Shown here in pieces: positions 1 through 11,870 of a DNA stretch of 64,000 bases (its first letter is position 1; the number at the start of each line of letters is the position of its first letter). Below the pieces are notes generated by a model. The model made no database searches, was not told the origin of the DNA, and was given only the letters and a program-made list of their open reading frames with translations. Source of the DNA: Globodera rostochiensis (Eukaryota; Nematoda; Chromadorea; Rhabditida; Heteroderidae); the NCBI GenBank assembly GCA_018350325.1, contig JAEVLN010000027.1, positions 186,001-250,000 on the forward strand, read 5' to 3'. The translations under genes were made by a program, and so were the position numbers.

Positions 1-410
1 AACCCAAAATACGACACTTCGTATACGCGCTCCGGACCCCTTCAAATGCTTTCAGTTTTAACTCACATGTGGTGAGATGTACAAAATGTTGAACGTAAAT
101 AAGAAAAACGGAAATAATTCATTCAGGCGAAAAATACAAGCAATTTGAACACGATTAAGTTTTTTTGTTTTGATAAAAAATACGAGTACTGTTCCAAACT
201 GAACTCTAGCCGGCCTAATAGGGTTAGGAAAGCCGACTTGTAGGCAGGCTTTTTCTAAGATTAAATATCATTTTTTTGCTTCGTATATGAAATGTCGCGT
301 ATATGAAGTGTCGTATTTTGGGTTAGTATATGAAATGTCGTTTTTTAGCTTAGTATATGAAATGTCGCGTATATGAAGTGTCGCGTATATGAAATGTCGG
401 CGCCCCAAGG
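1..410. repeat. Inverted-repeat element with TATGAAATGTCG array
   Basis: The first 20 bases of the window (AACCCAAAATACGACACTTC) recur as the reverse complement at about 307-326. They are followed by a short array of GTATATGAAATGTCG / GTATATGAAGTGTCG units to about 400. This looks like a miniature inverted-repeat element. I cannot define its outer edge because the window starts there. No coding region is seen in it, nor in 411-1186. Confidence 0.5.
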
Positions 411-1186
411 AATTTTTACAAAAATTATAATAAATTTTTATGAAAGAAAATCATTAAAACTTTTTAACACTAATTTATAAAAGCAAATACATATGGGTAA
501 ATATCGCGTCCGGACAAGTCGGCTACGGACGTTTTTTTGTTACAACTTTTTTCAGCATAAAGTTAGAACCTGAAAAGCAGTTCGTCTCCTATAAACTCGC
601 CCTTTCCTGTCCTAACTTTGGTTATGCTCAAGATAGCTAGTCGTAATTAGTATCAATCGAAAGCTCTATTACAAAAGAAAGCTAATCATTTGGAGTAGTA
701 TGAAAAAAGTTGAAACAAAAAAAAGTCGCCAGTAGCCGAGTCAGCACCACGCCGTATATGGATCATAGGGTCCAGATTCAAAATCGAACGAAATATATAT
801 CTATCGACTCCTCTCGGTCTGCAATGTAAGAATCCGAAAAAAATTTTGTTGGGCAACCATTCCCTGAAGAGTTACAGACCCGGGACTGAAATGTCTTTTG
901 ACTGGGGACTCAGTTGTCCACTGATTCAAAAAATGGGAAAAATCACTCATATAGGCTTTCAAAATTACGACTTTGTCGATTGAAAATAAAAATTGAGAAT
1001 TTAAAGCAGAGTGCGTAACTGTCCTTATTTATAAGATTTGTCCTTATTTGAGGGGTGCCAATCTTATAAATATTAAATGTCCTTATTTATAAGATTTGTT
1101 CTGTTTTGAGGCCTCCGTCCTTATTTTGATCAATTTTTAAAATTAGAAAATTTCGAAGCGAATTGGACCAATTTTCATTATAAATT

Positions 1187-2075
1187 GGGGAGGCCCAACT
1201 GAGTCTGGGCCAACTGAGTCTCGACTTAGTCTGACCAACTGAGTCTGGTGGCCAACTGAGTCTGGCCAACTGAGTCTGGTTGGCAGGAAAAAATTTTTGA
1301 ACTTAAATTTTGTAAAATAAAAAGACAAGAAACATATACTAAAAAAAAAATAAAGAAACATATACTAAAAAAATATGTTTCTTAAACAAAAATGTTAATG
1401 GTGTCTTATATAGGTCCCCGAATTTTAAAAAAAAATCAGTATTATGTAATTCTGAGAAGTGCTCCGGGGTTATCGAGAACGGAGATCACGAATATGACAT
1501 CAGATTTATCATTTGACATCATCCAATCTATGATTTCAACATTTATGATTTTTTGAATAATTTCTATTTGTTATCCGTTTTTACATTAATAGGCTTAGGC
1601 CTAAGCCTAACAAACCCCAAGCCAGTGGCATAGGCCTAAGCCTAACAAACCCCAAGCCAGTGGCATAGGCCTAAGCCTAACAAACCCCAAGCCAGTGGCA
1701 TAGGCCTAAGCCTAAGGAACCCCAGGTATCATTTTTTGGGCGACGACCAATATGCCATGCAGAATCAAAACCTTGAAAGAATAACCGATTTTCTTGCCTT
1801 CCAAAAATTATCACATGAAGAATGAATCAATGATTGTTTTATTAGTTTTTGTTGTTGAATATGTTAATGTCTGTTTGCTTTAATTTTTGTTTAAGAAAGT
1901 TATATATTTTTCGAATAAGCTGCCTGAATTTTAATTTTTATGCCGCTCAAAAACTTTTTTTCTGCCAACCAGACTCAGTTGGCCACCAGACTCAGTTGGC
2001 CAGACTCAGCCGGCCGACTCAGTCGGCCAGACTCAAATGGCCCAGACTCAGTTGCCAGACTCAGTCGTCCCCTAC
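1187..2075. mobile_element. Miniature element with minisatellite termini (ACTGAGTCTGGCCA)
   Basis: An array of AACTGAGTCTGGCC units at about 1187-1286 is matched in inverted orientation at about 1961-2073. The unique sequence just inside each array also matches (a CTGCCAACC junction next to an A/T run). I found no target duplication. The open frames here are readings of the minisatellite, not genes. A TTAGGC-type array lies inside (1591-1726). Confidence 0.55.
1591..1726. repeat. 35-bp tandem repeat containing head-to-head TTAGGC motifs
   Basis: About 3.5 copies of a 35-bp unit, each carrying TTAGGCCTAAGCCTAA, which is the nematode telomere hexamer TTAGGC facing its own complement. The unit also contains a conserved AACCCCAAGCCAGTGGC. 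Related sequence is at about 2508-2605, 23311-23370 and 42765-42830. Confidence 0.75.
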
Positions 2076-2108
2076 CGTACAAATTGAGTCAAAATTCCAA
2101 AAAATTTT

Positions 2109-2137
2109 CTCGGCGGCGCCTATCGGCACCGCCGACC
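2109..2137. repeat. Dispersed GC-rich hairpin core (first of more than 20 copies)
   Basis: GGCGGCGCCTATCGGCACCG is the start of an imperfect hairpin: a 9-bp stem GGCGGCGCC / GGCACCGCC with a TATC loop. It is usually preceded by an AATTTTCTC-like run and often followed by AAAGCAGAATTC. Copies in either orientation lie near 2212, 5623, 7580, 10148, 10231, 19350, 19499, 22733, 23944, 27363, 28503, 28652, 30821, 32935, 33082, 34222, 43415, 45140, 47377, 48728, 48940, 51834, 56479 and 56857. Many copies fall inside miniature elements whose ends are unrelated to each other. Confidence 0.85.
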
Positions 2138-2750
2138 TCCCTCTCAGAACCCAAAAATTGTAAAAATTCTGACAATTTTTCTTCACAAAAAAAATATCGT
2201 TAAATTCTTGTCCCGGCGGCGCTTATCGACGTCGCCGGACCATTCATATTCCTAAAGAGCTTAAAACGACCCCCCCCCCCCCCCACTAAAGCAGAATTCG
2301 TAAAAAATTACTTTTTTGAAAATCCATGGGAGCAATTTCCAAGCCCGAATTGTTGAGAAAAATCGATAAATATGGTGTAAAAAACTCACATTTCAGGAAA
2401 AAATAAAAATTACCTGCATTTTTGAACATTTTATAAATTGTCCTGATTTTTGCAAGCAAAATGCCAGCAAAATCTTATTTTTGACTTCACTGTCCTTATT
2501 TTCATAATACCTAAGCTAAGCAGGCCTAAACCTAAGCGATCTTAGGCCTAAGCCTAACGAACCCCAAGCCAGGGTGGCTTAGGCCTAAGCCTAACGAACC
2601 CTAAATCTCTAACGTTTCCCCAGTTATTCTATCCGGCTTTGGAGTTAGTTACTTAAAACAAAAAAGTCGTTTTTCCTTAATTTTCAAAAATTACTCAAAC
2701 TGCGTTATACGCGTAACCGACTATTGTTGTTTATATTTGATATTTATTAC

Positions 2751-3311
2751 TAGGGCCACGATTTATATGGAAATCCATATTTTTTTTTGCGCACCAGGAA
2801 CAGCGTATAAATGCCAGATATAGTGTTTTTAGCTTTGGTTGGAGCTTCTAGAGCCCATTTTATAATCCATATTTTCCATATTTTTCCATATTTCGCGATT
2901 TTTATCCATATTCCATATTTTTATCCATATTTCGTTATTTTTCAAAAATTCCTTAACAAAAATGCAATAAAAACGAAAAATATACCCCTAAGGATCGACT
3001 TTTTAAAAATTTTCAAAAAAGGCAGCCTAAAAATTGACATTTTTGCAACTAAAAATTCTGTCACCAAAAAGAAAATTTTTAAAATTCTGCTTATTTTCAA
3101 AAATTTTCTCTGAAATGCCTTTAATTTGCATATAAAAATTTTATTTCTCTTATTACTTCAATTAGGAAATTTTGCCCATTTTTTGCTATATTTGAAAATT
3201 TTTTTCTCCATATTTCGTCCATATTTTGCGATTTTGTCCATATTTGCAATTTTTCATCCATATTTTATGGCCATATTTCGAGATTTTTTGTCCATATAAA
3301 TCGTGGCCCTA
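2751..3311. mobile_element. hAT-type miniature element, TIR TAGGGCCACG
   Basis: The termini TAGGGCCACGATTTATATGG and its complement (ending CGTGGCCCTA) are flanked by an exact 8-bp duplication, TTTATTAC, at 2743-2750 and 3312-3319. An 8-bp duplication is characteristic of hAT transposases. The interior is made of TCCATATTT-type repeats and an A/T-rich centre with no transposase, so the element is non-autonomous (561 bp). Confidence 0.9.
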
Positions 3312-3469
3312 TTTATTACTGTTGTATTTTGAAAAAAAGCTTGTTGGGATGTTTAAAAGATCAGCTTTAAGTCTTGATGGTGCATGCTAGAACATTAGGA
3401 AATAGAATTGAAGTGAATAATTTAATTAAAATTATTTTTCTTTAATATGATTCGTCGTCGCCAATATAA

Positions 3470-3680
3470 ATTTTTGTGTGGGCGCCGAACTGGTCGCGCC
3501 GAAACGAGTCCGCGCAGAAACGGCGGCGCCGAACCGATCGCGCCGAACTGACCCCGACCGAATAAAACACCATTACAAAAAAATACTCCCTTTAAATCCA
3601 AGTTTTTCCCAAAAGTCCCGCCCGACGGTCCCCACAACACTAGTTTTGCCGATGGACCCCAGAACGGCTTGAAATCAAAT
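3470..3680. repeat. GC-rich GGCGCCGAA(C/A) repeat array
   Basis: Irregular repeats of CGCGCCGAAACG / GGCGCCGAACCG lie in otherwise AT-rich DNA, resembling the CGTTTCGGCCCC arrays at 23.06-23.73 kb. The open frames here are explained by the repeat. Nothing else is seen between 3312 and 3897. Confidence 0.5.
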
Positions 3681-3897
3681 GTATTTGATGAAGAGATTTT
3701 TTGTTTTTCCACATTTGATCTCTGCTTGCTGGAATATTTGTTTGTACAAATTGTTTTGTTGCTATCCGTTTTTGTTCCATCAAATTTCTATTTCTGAAAA
3801 TTTGTAGCTTTTTTTACAAAATGCTTAGCAATTCAAAATTGGGGCAATTGTTTTGTAAAGAATTAGAGCCTTTTTAATTTATTATATGCTTTTCAAA

Positions 3898-4995
3898 CAT
3901 TGCATTTAAGCTTCTGCCAGCACATAAAGCGATTCTGATGGTGGCCTCTGACGTTTTTGCGGCAATGTTCCGTTTTGATAAGGAAAACGCAAAGTCCGCC
4001 GCCGTTGGGAGCGGTGCTGCGAAATTTTGTTTAAAAATCAAAAAAAAATAATTTTAGCTAAAGAAGTTAAGCCTGTGGAGGTGCCCAACGTGGAGGCGGG
4101 GGCGTTTAAAGTAATGCTCAGCTTCATTTACGCCAATGATTTGAGTGGGCTCTGAACGGGGTCAATGCGGTCGTTGTGCTTTACGCCGGTCAGAAAAAAA
4201 TTACAATTTTTTTATATTTTAATTTATTAGCACGAACTTTTTACAATTTTTCATCTAATCTATTGCTCTTTTTAATATTCATTTATAAAATAATTTAGCC
4301 AAAAAATACGACGTGCCCGAGCTGGTCAAAGCGTGTGTGAACTTTCCCATATGGAAGCTGAACAATGTTTTTCTCACGTTTGACCGCGCTCGCTTCCTTG
4401 GAGAAGAGGTGGCTACTTTTAATCAATTAGCTTGTAATTATAAATAAATTTTGGAATTTTGCTCGCCGTTGTTTGGAGCACATCGATGTGAATGCGGCCA
4501 ATTTGCTCCTCTCAAAAGCGTTTTTGCAAATTGATAAAGAATTGTTGTTTGAGCTCCTGGGCCGTGACGATCTGTTCGTCTGCGGAGAAATTGCGATTTG
4601 GAATGCCGTAAAACAAACATTAATTTAAAAAAAGAAAAGAAACACTTTTTTTTTGACATTTTAAAGTTTTTTTTGATTACAAAATATTTTCGTAAGATTA
4701 TTTAATTTATTTTCTTCAATTAGGCACGTCGCTGGGCGGACGAAAAATGCCGTCAAAATGAGAAAGAGTGTTCAGCGGAGAATAAACGTGAATTGCTCGG
4801 CCCGGCACTCTTCAAAATTCGTTTTCCCCTCATCTCGGAGAGTGATTTTTATGAATTTAGTGCTGACACGGGACGAGGTCATCAGCGTGTATCTGCACCA
4901 TTCTCATCCGAACGCCGCTCTACCCAAACTGTTCCCGTTGCAATTCCCAAACAATGAACGGACCGCGACCAATCGTACGACGATGGTAGGCTAAA
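3898..4995 (+). pseudogene. BTB-BACK domain protein, degenerate
   Basis: Successive exons on the plus strand encode pieces of a BTB/POZ then BACK domain protein. A BTB fragment reads LLPAHKAILMVASDVFAAMF (from about 3912). It continues with a segment ending MLSFIYANDLSGL (about 4115-4156), then AKKYDVPELVKACVNF (from 4300). BACK-like exons follow (about 4455-4609, reading CLEHIDVNAANLLLSKAFL; about 4725-4995, reading [15 protein letters not shown] and later [17 protein letters not shown]). The frame breaks after DLSGL near 4156 and again near 4850. The N-terminal start of the BTB fold was not found. BTB proteins are usually substrate adaptors for cullin-3 ubiquitin ligases. With two frame breaks this copy is most likely dead, although an unusual intron cannot be excluded. 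Confidence 0.75.
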
Positions 4996-5319
4996 TACAT
5001 AAGACTTCTGCATTTTAGCCCGAGGGATTTTTCTGGGCAAATTCAAAAAAACGGATTATAAAAGTCGAATTAGTATAGTGGTTATGAATTTTCTGACATT
5101 TTCTTGAGCCAATTTCAAATATTTGAGAGCTTTATGCTATTTTGAAAAAACTCGCTCATCCCTGACTCCGTTCCGGGAAACCCCGGGCTGAGGTCCGGGT
5201 ACTAATATGAACCATAGAATGCAGCAGAACCGCTAAATGTTATTTCAGAAGCTGTCCAAATTGCACTTCAGGTCCGGATAAAGCCAAAGGGAACATTATG
5301 CTGACAGTCAAAAAAGCAG

Positions 5320-5455
5320 GCATGCTCACGGTTACCCGTAACCGCGGATACCCGCGGCTAACCGCGGTTAACGGTTATGGAATTTTAAAACACCGCGGTT
5401 ACGGTCGGTTAACGGTTATGACCATTAAAACCGCGGTTAACCGTCGCATCCGTTG
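5320..5455. repeat. Palindromic ACCGCGGTTAACC repeat cluster
   Basis: Interspersed CCGCGG and GGTTAACCG palindromes make up this stretch. It resembles one subterminal array of a miniature element, but I did not find the partner array or a target duplication. A copy of the GC-rich hairpin core follows at about 5623. Apart from the small element at 5826-5911, no gene is seen between 4996 and 6415. Confidence 0.5.
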
Positions 5456-5825
5456 TTTTTTTGATTACTGGAGATTAAGTATTCTTACATTTTTTTACAA
5501 AATTTTAGCTATTAAAAGTAAAATTCTAAGTATTTACATAATAATGTTCATTTTAGAACTCAATTATCTAAAATTCGGACGATTTTTCTCAGCATAAGTC
5601 ATTAAATATTCGATTTTTTCCTCGGCGGCGCCTATCGGCACCGCCGAACCCCCACCCACTCTCTTAAAAATATTTTAGGAAACTATGCGCAAAAAACAAA
5701 CAAAAAATTACTCTGATCGGTCGCGCTTTGTTAGATTTTAATCATGAAAGTGTTAGAAAAAGATTTAAAAATTTGAAAAATGTTTGGGATTTTTTCTCTG
5801 GTGCAACGGAGAGAACACTGGTGAG

Positions 5826-5911
5826 TAGGGAACAAAAAAACTTTCAAAATGCGGGATGTTCGAGAGTCTCGGTCTCGGTTCTCGGTAAATTTCAAGTCTC
5901 GAACATCCCTA
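5826..5911. mobile_element. 86-bp hAT-type micro-element, TIR TAGGGA
   Basis: A TAGGGA...TCCCTA unit is flanked by an exact 8-bp duplication, CTGGTGAG, at 5818-5825 and 5912-5919. Inside are the inverted segments GGGATGTTCGAGA and TCTCGAACATCCC around a CTCGGTCTCGG repeat. It is one of the smallest bounded elements in the window. Confidence 0.85.
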
Positions 5912-6415
5912 CTGGTGAGCACAAAGGGCGGGCGGACGGAAATCCATTCTAAAAAAGGGAAGAAAAATAATAAAAGCGAGCTTAAAAACTGTTCTTAAAA
6001 AAGTATCCTCTTCCAGAGCATTTTTTCAGGGGGTTCGGTTAAGTGAAAGCCTGAAACCATACAAATTTTTTCATTTCATTATACCAAGACTAGAGATTCG
6101 AGAAAGAGACCGGAATAGCGCTGTGATTCGGGCAGAGACTTAGATTGACCCCGGGAGACAAAAATAAGTTCGAGAATTTCTTAAGTTGAGACATGGTAAC
6201 GATCCCAATAACATTTAGTCAACTTAAAAATCGAATATTTTTGTTTGCGAGGTCCTGGAGCGCCGGAGGCATGCATTGCTAAAATTTACGAGATTTGATT
6301 GGCCACTACTTAAAAATGCTTAAAAAAATCGCTCTGAAAAGAAGGAAAAAAAGGATTTCATTCGGGAGTTCAGGCGCCGCCACAGTTTTTGCTCGAAGGC
6401 AAACGATTGGGATGG

Positions 6416-7354
6416 AAAAATTGCCTTATATGTGAAAAATTAAAAGCGCTTAAAAACACCTTTATAGGGTTTCTTAGGTGCTGAAAACGATAGATCAATC
6501 AGAATTTTGGCGCGGAAAAGCATTTAAACCGGTTTTTGAACGGTTTAAAAATTGCCAAAAATGGAGATTTTTGACCAAAATTTTGTATCTTTCTGTGGAC
6601 CAATTGCAACAAATTTAGTATCATTCGACAGCTCTCGAGGAGACAAATCGATCTAGATGTGTCGGGACACGATCAGACGCCATTTGGATACCGGTCGACT
6701 GAGTCCCAGTGTAAAAGGGACATTTCAGTACCAAAAGTAAAAATGAACCCCCTTTCTCCGCAGACAACTGTAAACAGAAAACATCTGTCGATAAAAAATC
6801 AAAATTGAGAATTTAAAACGGGTTTTGAACCGGGTTAAATTTTTGAAAACTAAGCAAAAAACGACTTTTGAGTAATAAAAGCCGGATAAAATAAAATGAA
6901 AGGCCGTGTAACGGCCCGCCAACAGCGAGCATGCGATGACGGAGCAAGTAGTAGGGCGAGACGGAGGGCGGAGGAAGAAGTCTGACGAGCGCCACTGGGG
7001 GGCGAGCGCGCGGGGACCCGCCGAGCGGGCGCGCGCGAGACCCCCAGCCGGGTCACGCGCGGTGTCGGTACTTTGGCTGCTATTTTCCACCTTACTGTCT
7101 AACTTTTCCCTTATCAGTTTTTCCCTTTTACACTGGGACTCAGTCGACCGATCCAAATGGCGTCTGATCGTGTCCCGAGACACATCTAGATCGATTTGTC
7201 TCCTCGAGAGCTGTCGCAATTTTTAAACCGTTCAAAAACCGGTTTAAATGCTTTTCCGCGCTAAAATTTTGATTGATCTATCGTTTTCAGCACCTAAGAA
7301 ACCCTATAAAGGTGTTTTTAAGCGTTTTTAATTTTTCACATATAAGGCAATTTT
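6416..7354. mobile_element. Foldback-type element with long inverted arms
   Basis: The left arm (about 6416-6722) and right arm (about 7117-7354) are inverted copies, from AATTGCCTTATATGTG at the outside to CCCAGTGTAAAAGGG at the inside. The left arm has about 70 extra bases (near 6548-6625). The spacer holds a very GC-rich hairpin-prone stretch (about 6990-7060). Parts of the spacer recur at about 43650-43700 and 51258-51310, so this is a dispersed family. The open frames inside overlap each other on both strands and look non-coding. Confidence 0.75.
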
Positions 7355-8160
7355 ACCCTTCTCACTGTATGACAATTTATCCCAGCAAACATTTCCCCCC
7401 CTCCTATTTTGTCTTCTCACTTCGGTATCTTTTGCATCCACCAAATTGACATCCAATTCTGTTCCAAATATTTATTGTGCACCCTACATATTTATTGATT
7501 GTTGTTCGTCAAGTAAATATATTCCCTAAACTGTTGGCTCGGACACAACAAAATTAGTCAACTTTAGGCTTTTAGTGCGGCCCAGCGGTGCCAATAAGCG
7601 CCGCCGGGAGAATTTTGGGATTTTTGTTAAGAAATTTATTTGAAAATCATTAAAAATGTTCCGTTAATGGGGGATAGAATGTAAAGGCCAAAGGGAGGTC
7701 AAAAAAAAATTATTTTTGAACACAAAACACAAAATGAAAAGGATGCACCACTGAGCCATCAATTCTACCTTCTAGGCTCTAAAATGTTGAAATATTGCTA
7801 AAAGTTCACAAGGCCACGCCTCCTAGGCAAAAAATTTAAAAACCGGAACCTCCGACTTTCGAAATTATTTTCGAAAAACAGCCCATTTTTGTCGAAAATA
7901 AAAGGAAAAAAACGTCGAAAATAATTTGAATTTTTGACTCAATTTAGTTATGAAATTGGTAGGGATTTTTTGTTCAAGTTATGATAAACCTGTATATTTT
8001 TATTAAACCGTAACAACACATGTTATATTTCCGGTTTCTTTATTAAAATTTAATAAAAAGTTGAATCTCCCCAAAAAGTGCGTTTTGTTACGCCATTTTA
8101 ATTGTTCATATAAAGGGCAGCTCAAGAAAAGTGATTGACCATTTGATAGTAAACAAAAGC

Positions 8161-8345
8161 CATGAATCTTGGTTGCCTTTGCGAGTAAGTTCTCCTGAAA
8201 ATTCATATGGCCATATTTTAATGATTTTGAATTTTATTCTTTTTGAAATATCCAATTATTGATTTTCAAGCCGGTCTAACCGCCCGACCGAGATTCCGGG
8301 CTCTAATTTACTCAGTTCACACATGCCAGTCTCAGCATTTTGAAC
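8161..8345. repeat. Segment duplicated at 23.04 and 23.73-23.93 kb
   Basis: The sequence from CATGAATCTTGGTTGCC to about 8345 recurs at 23043-23059 plus 23734-23935. The second copy is interrupted by an insertion, so this copy is the uninterrupted allele-like state. No gene is recognised between 7355 and 8399. Confidence 0.85.
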
Positions 8346-8399
8346 AATAAGCCTGCTAATACAGAATCAAATCCTGCTAAAATTATGCCATTCAAAGCT

Positions 8400-9545
8400 C
8401 AAGAGCGAATTTCGACTAATCTTTTCCTTTCATCGCCTCACCTTTTTTCCTCTCTTCCTTTCCTACTTTCCTCACCTCCCTTCTTCTCTTTCTTTCTTCC
8501 TTCCGTTCATCTCTTCATTCCCTCTCTTTTGTTCCGTTTGTCTCTTCCTTTACTCCCCTCCCCTCCTTTCCTCTATTCCTTTCCTCCACCTCCCCTCCCT
8601 CTTTCTCTTACTTTCCTCCCGACGTCCCCCCTCCCTTCCTCTCTCCCGTTCCTCTCTCTCCTTCCGTTCATCCCTTCCTTCCATCCGTTCCTCTCTTCCG
8701 TCCCTCTCTTCCGTTACTCTCTTTTTCCGTTCATCTCTTCCATTCCTCCACCTTCCCTTCTTTCCTCTCTTCCTTTCCTATCTTCCTTTCCTCCACCGCA
8801 CCTTCTTTTCTCTCTTGATTTTTTCTCTTCTCTTCCGTTCATCTTTTCCTTTCCTCCACCTCACCTCCCCTCCCTTTCTCACAACATTTTTTCTTCCATT
8901 CATCTTTACCTCTCTTCCGTCCCTCTTCCCTTCAGTTCATCTCTTCCTCCCTTCCCTCCCTCTTCCCTTTAGTTCATCTCTTCCTTCCTTTCCTCACCTC
9001 ACCTTCCTTTCTATCTTCCTTTCTTCCCTCCCCCCTTCCTTCCTCTCTTCCGTTCCTCTCTTCCCATCCGTTCATCTCTTCCTTTCCTCCACCTCTCCCT
9101 TTTCCTCTCTAACCCATTTCGTTCATCTCCTCTGCCCTCTCCTCCGTTCATCTGTTCTTTTCTTCCGCTCTTCCTTCACCCCTCCCTCCGTTCCTTTCTT
9201 CCTCTCTTCTTTTCTTTCCTTCCGTTCATCTCTTCCTTCCCCACACCTCCCTTCTCCCTCTTTCTTCTTTCCGTTCATCTCTACCTTCCCCCCCCCCCCT
9301 CCCCTCCCCTCCCCTCCCCTCCCCTCCCCTCCCCTCCCCTCCCCTCCCCTCTGCTTTTCCTCTCTTCCTTCTCCCCCCCCCCTCCCCTCCCCTCCCCTCT
9401 GCTTTTCCTCTCTTCCTTCTCCCCCCACCCCCCCTCCCTCCCCTCTCCCTCTTCCTCTCTTCTTTTCCTTCCCCCCTCCCTCCCTCCCTCCCCTCTCCCT
9501 CATTCTCTCCTTCACCCACCCCTCCCCCCACTTCTTTTCCTTGCT
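8400..9545. repeat. 1.1-kb polypyrimidine tract with (CTCCC)n
   Basis: The plus strand is almost pure C/T for over 1 kb (runs of TTCCT, CTCTTCC, CCTCC). It includes a perfect CTCCC pentamer array at about 9293-9351 and C homopolymers. The minus strand is GA-rich and could form triplex or G-quadruplex structures. The long open frames are a by-product of a stop-poor composition and should not be called genes. Confidence 0.9.
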
Positions 9546-9658
9546 GAAATTTTTGTAATTTTTAACAAAAATGCTGCTTAAAAACTTTTGAATTTTTTAA
9601 AAAAAAATTTTAAATAAAAAACTTGTTTTTAAAAACATTTTTATTTAAATATAATTAC

Positions 9659-10513
9659 TAGAGACCGGACTTAAGCTTCGAGCGAGACTCGAGACGAGAT
9701 TCTCGAAAAAATCTCGGATCTCGAAAAATCTCGTGAAGCTCATTTTAGTCGAGACGAGATGTCGAGACGAGATTCTCGAAAAATCTCGGATCTCGAAAAT
9801 CTCGACCCGGAACAGTCGAGATTCGAGATTTTGATGCAAATATAATTTTTTTTTCAAAATTCTCAGAAACTCCACCATATTTTGTAGGGGTAAGAAGGGA
9901 GCACTAGAAGCATGTCTGCAAAATTTGGTCACGGAATGTAAGTGTTAGCCTGTGTTCCAAGGTTTTGAAAATCAAAAGAAAATTCAATGGTGAGGGTCTT
10001 AGTGTCTGACCATGTGCTGTTTGCCGCGCTGGGCTTGACCTATTAGTGGGTTATGAAAGAGCCAGCGAGAAAATTGTTAGAATTTTTTATGAAATTTTTC
10101 AAATATTTTTTGAGAATATTTATTCACTTTGGGAGTGAAAGGAGGTTCGGCGGTGCCGATAGGCGCCGCCGAGAACATTTTGAATTTTTAACTCAATTTG
10201 TTAAGAGATTTGCAGCCAAAAGGGAGTATGTCCGGCGGTGCCGACAGGCGTCGCCGGGGGAATTTTTTACAAAAATTGGAAATCGTTGTTAAGAAAAGCA
10301 TTGTTTTTATGAAAAATTTTTTGGAGTCGAGATCGAGAATCTCGAGCTTCTTTCGAGCGAGACTCGAGACGAGATTCTCGAAAAAATCTCGGATCTCGAA
10401 AAATCTCGAAAATTCAGTTTTATTCGAGACGAGATGTCGAGACGAGATTTCTCGAGAATCTCGTCGAGATTTTTCGAGATTTCGAGACGAGATCTCGTCT
10501 CGACCGGTCTCTA
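9659..10513. mobile_element. hAT-type miniature element, TIR TAGAGACCGG
   Basis: Termini TAGAGACCGG and CCGGTCTCTA are flanked by an exact 8-bp duplication, ATAATTAC (9651-9658 and 10514-10521). Both ends carry subterminal arrays of GAGACGAGATTCTCGAAAAA in inverted orientation. Two copies of the GC-rich hairpin core lie at about 10148 and 10231. No transposase is present (855 bp). Confidence 0.9.
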
Positions 10514-10542
10514 ATAATTACTTTAAAAGAAAAAATAATTTT

Positions 10543-10607
10543 GGCACTCGGGAATTGATCCCCACATTAGCAAAGTAAGCAAAGAGCTTAACCACTACAC
10601 CACCGAT
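10543..10607 (-). other. tRNA-like sequence (degenerate, SINE-like)
   Basis: Read on the minus strand, GGTGGTGTAGTGGTTAAGCTC resembles an A box and GGGATCAATTCCC a B box, spaced as in a tRNA. The acceptor stem does not pair, so it is not a functional tRNA. Similar sequences occur at about 22484-22556 (minus), 19081-19143, 29866-29937 and 51704-51772. Confidence 0.5.
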
Positions 10608-10967
10608 TCAACTGGGAACTTCCCTTATTTTTCCCTCACCAACCCCCACCCGTTTTCCTTTTTCGAAGATTTTTCGATTTTGTTGCACGCATATCTGTCT
10701 TCAGACTTGTCTGATCAGAACACACGATAGCTCACTGAATAGCCCAGGGTGCCTAGTTTTGCCCTCTAAAACATTCCATCAACGGTTTGGGTACTCCCCG
10801 CAAAGCTGGGAACCAAAAAGTGAGGGGTGGTCAAAAAATTTGGGCATTTTTCGACCATTTTTCGGGCTTTTCTCGAAAATGCCTGAACCTTCCGCTCCAG
10901 GCACTCCAAAAAAAGTTATTTCAAAAACGCACGAAAAACGCCTAGAATCCTCTTAGATAGAGAACTA

Positions 10968-11870
10968 ACTATTTTTACTTGAAAGTTGGTTTAAATTTTA
11001 CGATTGTAAAAAGTTACTTGACAAAATAAACTTTGTATAATGCCAAGCAACAGTTTGTCCCCTCCAGAATTTCTATTCTCTTGCCGGCTGATGTAATGTT
11101 GCAGCACTGATTGTTCGTTCCCCGCGAACATAAGAGAGTACGGACAAAAACTTGTCGCTGGAATTTCCCACATCCCCCCCCCCCCCCTCTGACCCCGCAG
11201 GGGTTTGAGAAGACTACCTTCTTTTGATGCACTATTTTGTCTTCGGGGAGGGAGGGGGGAGGGCGATCGAATCGAATGAAAAGCCATTTTCTGGCCTTAA
11301 TGTTTTAAACTGTGGATGCATTATTCCATTTCTCACTTTTGCACCTTCTTCGAAGCGGCGCTCAACTGCAAATCCCCTTCCGTAAATGTATCATTTTTTT
11401 TGTTACGTTTTACCTTTCCGTTAAATGAAATAAAACATTGATTGAAGTCAACGAAAGTCTTACAAATACATTTTGATTCCATCAAATTAGAATATTTTAA
11501 GTAGAAATTATTGGAAATTCTGTTGATCAGTTACCGTATCACACCCAGACGGATAGATCAGATTAACACAGTTCAGTGCATTGCTTCTTGTTGTTTTTTC
11601 CTCATATTGATGACCCCTTATAAAAAGAAAATATGGCATTATAAAAAGTTTAACCTTTTTAGTGATTGTATCGTTTTCTGAGCGTAATTTTCACTTTTTT
11701 GGCGCTTAATTGTTAAAATTATTCCGGGGAAGAATTTTTTTGAGAGCCGGTCCTAAACGGGAAATTACCGCTTTTTTGCTTTTGTTTTTAAATCCGGGCA
11801 TTTCTATAATTTACACGGGAACTCGACAGCAAAAAGAAAACAAAAACTTTAAAAAATAAATAAAGAACGT
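10968..11870. repeat. Dispersed segment duplicated at 23.99-24.85 kb
   Basis: About 850 bp, from ACTTGAAAGTTGG onwards, is highly similar to about 23,985-24,850, with small indels. Short open frames here (on the minus strand, containing a CCCCCC run) are shared by both copies but resemble no family I know. The second copy spans the left edge of the large palindrome, so this one shows what the undisturbed sequence looks like. No gene is seen to 12,264. Confidence 0.8.

Noticed and set aside
8340..9558. Long Ser/Pro/Leu-rich and Gly/Arg/Glu-rich open frames on both strands
   Set aside because: They are translations of a nearly pure pyrimidine tract, which rarely contains stop codons; no domain, start context or splice signal supports a gene.
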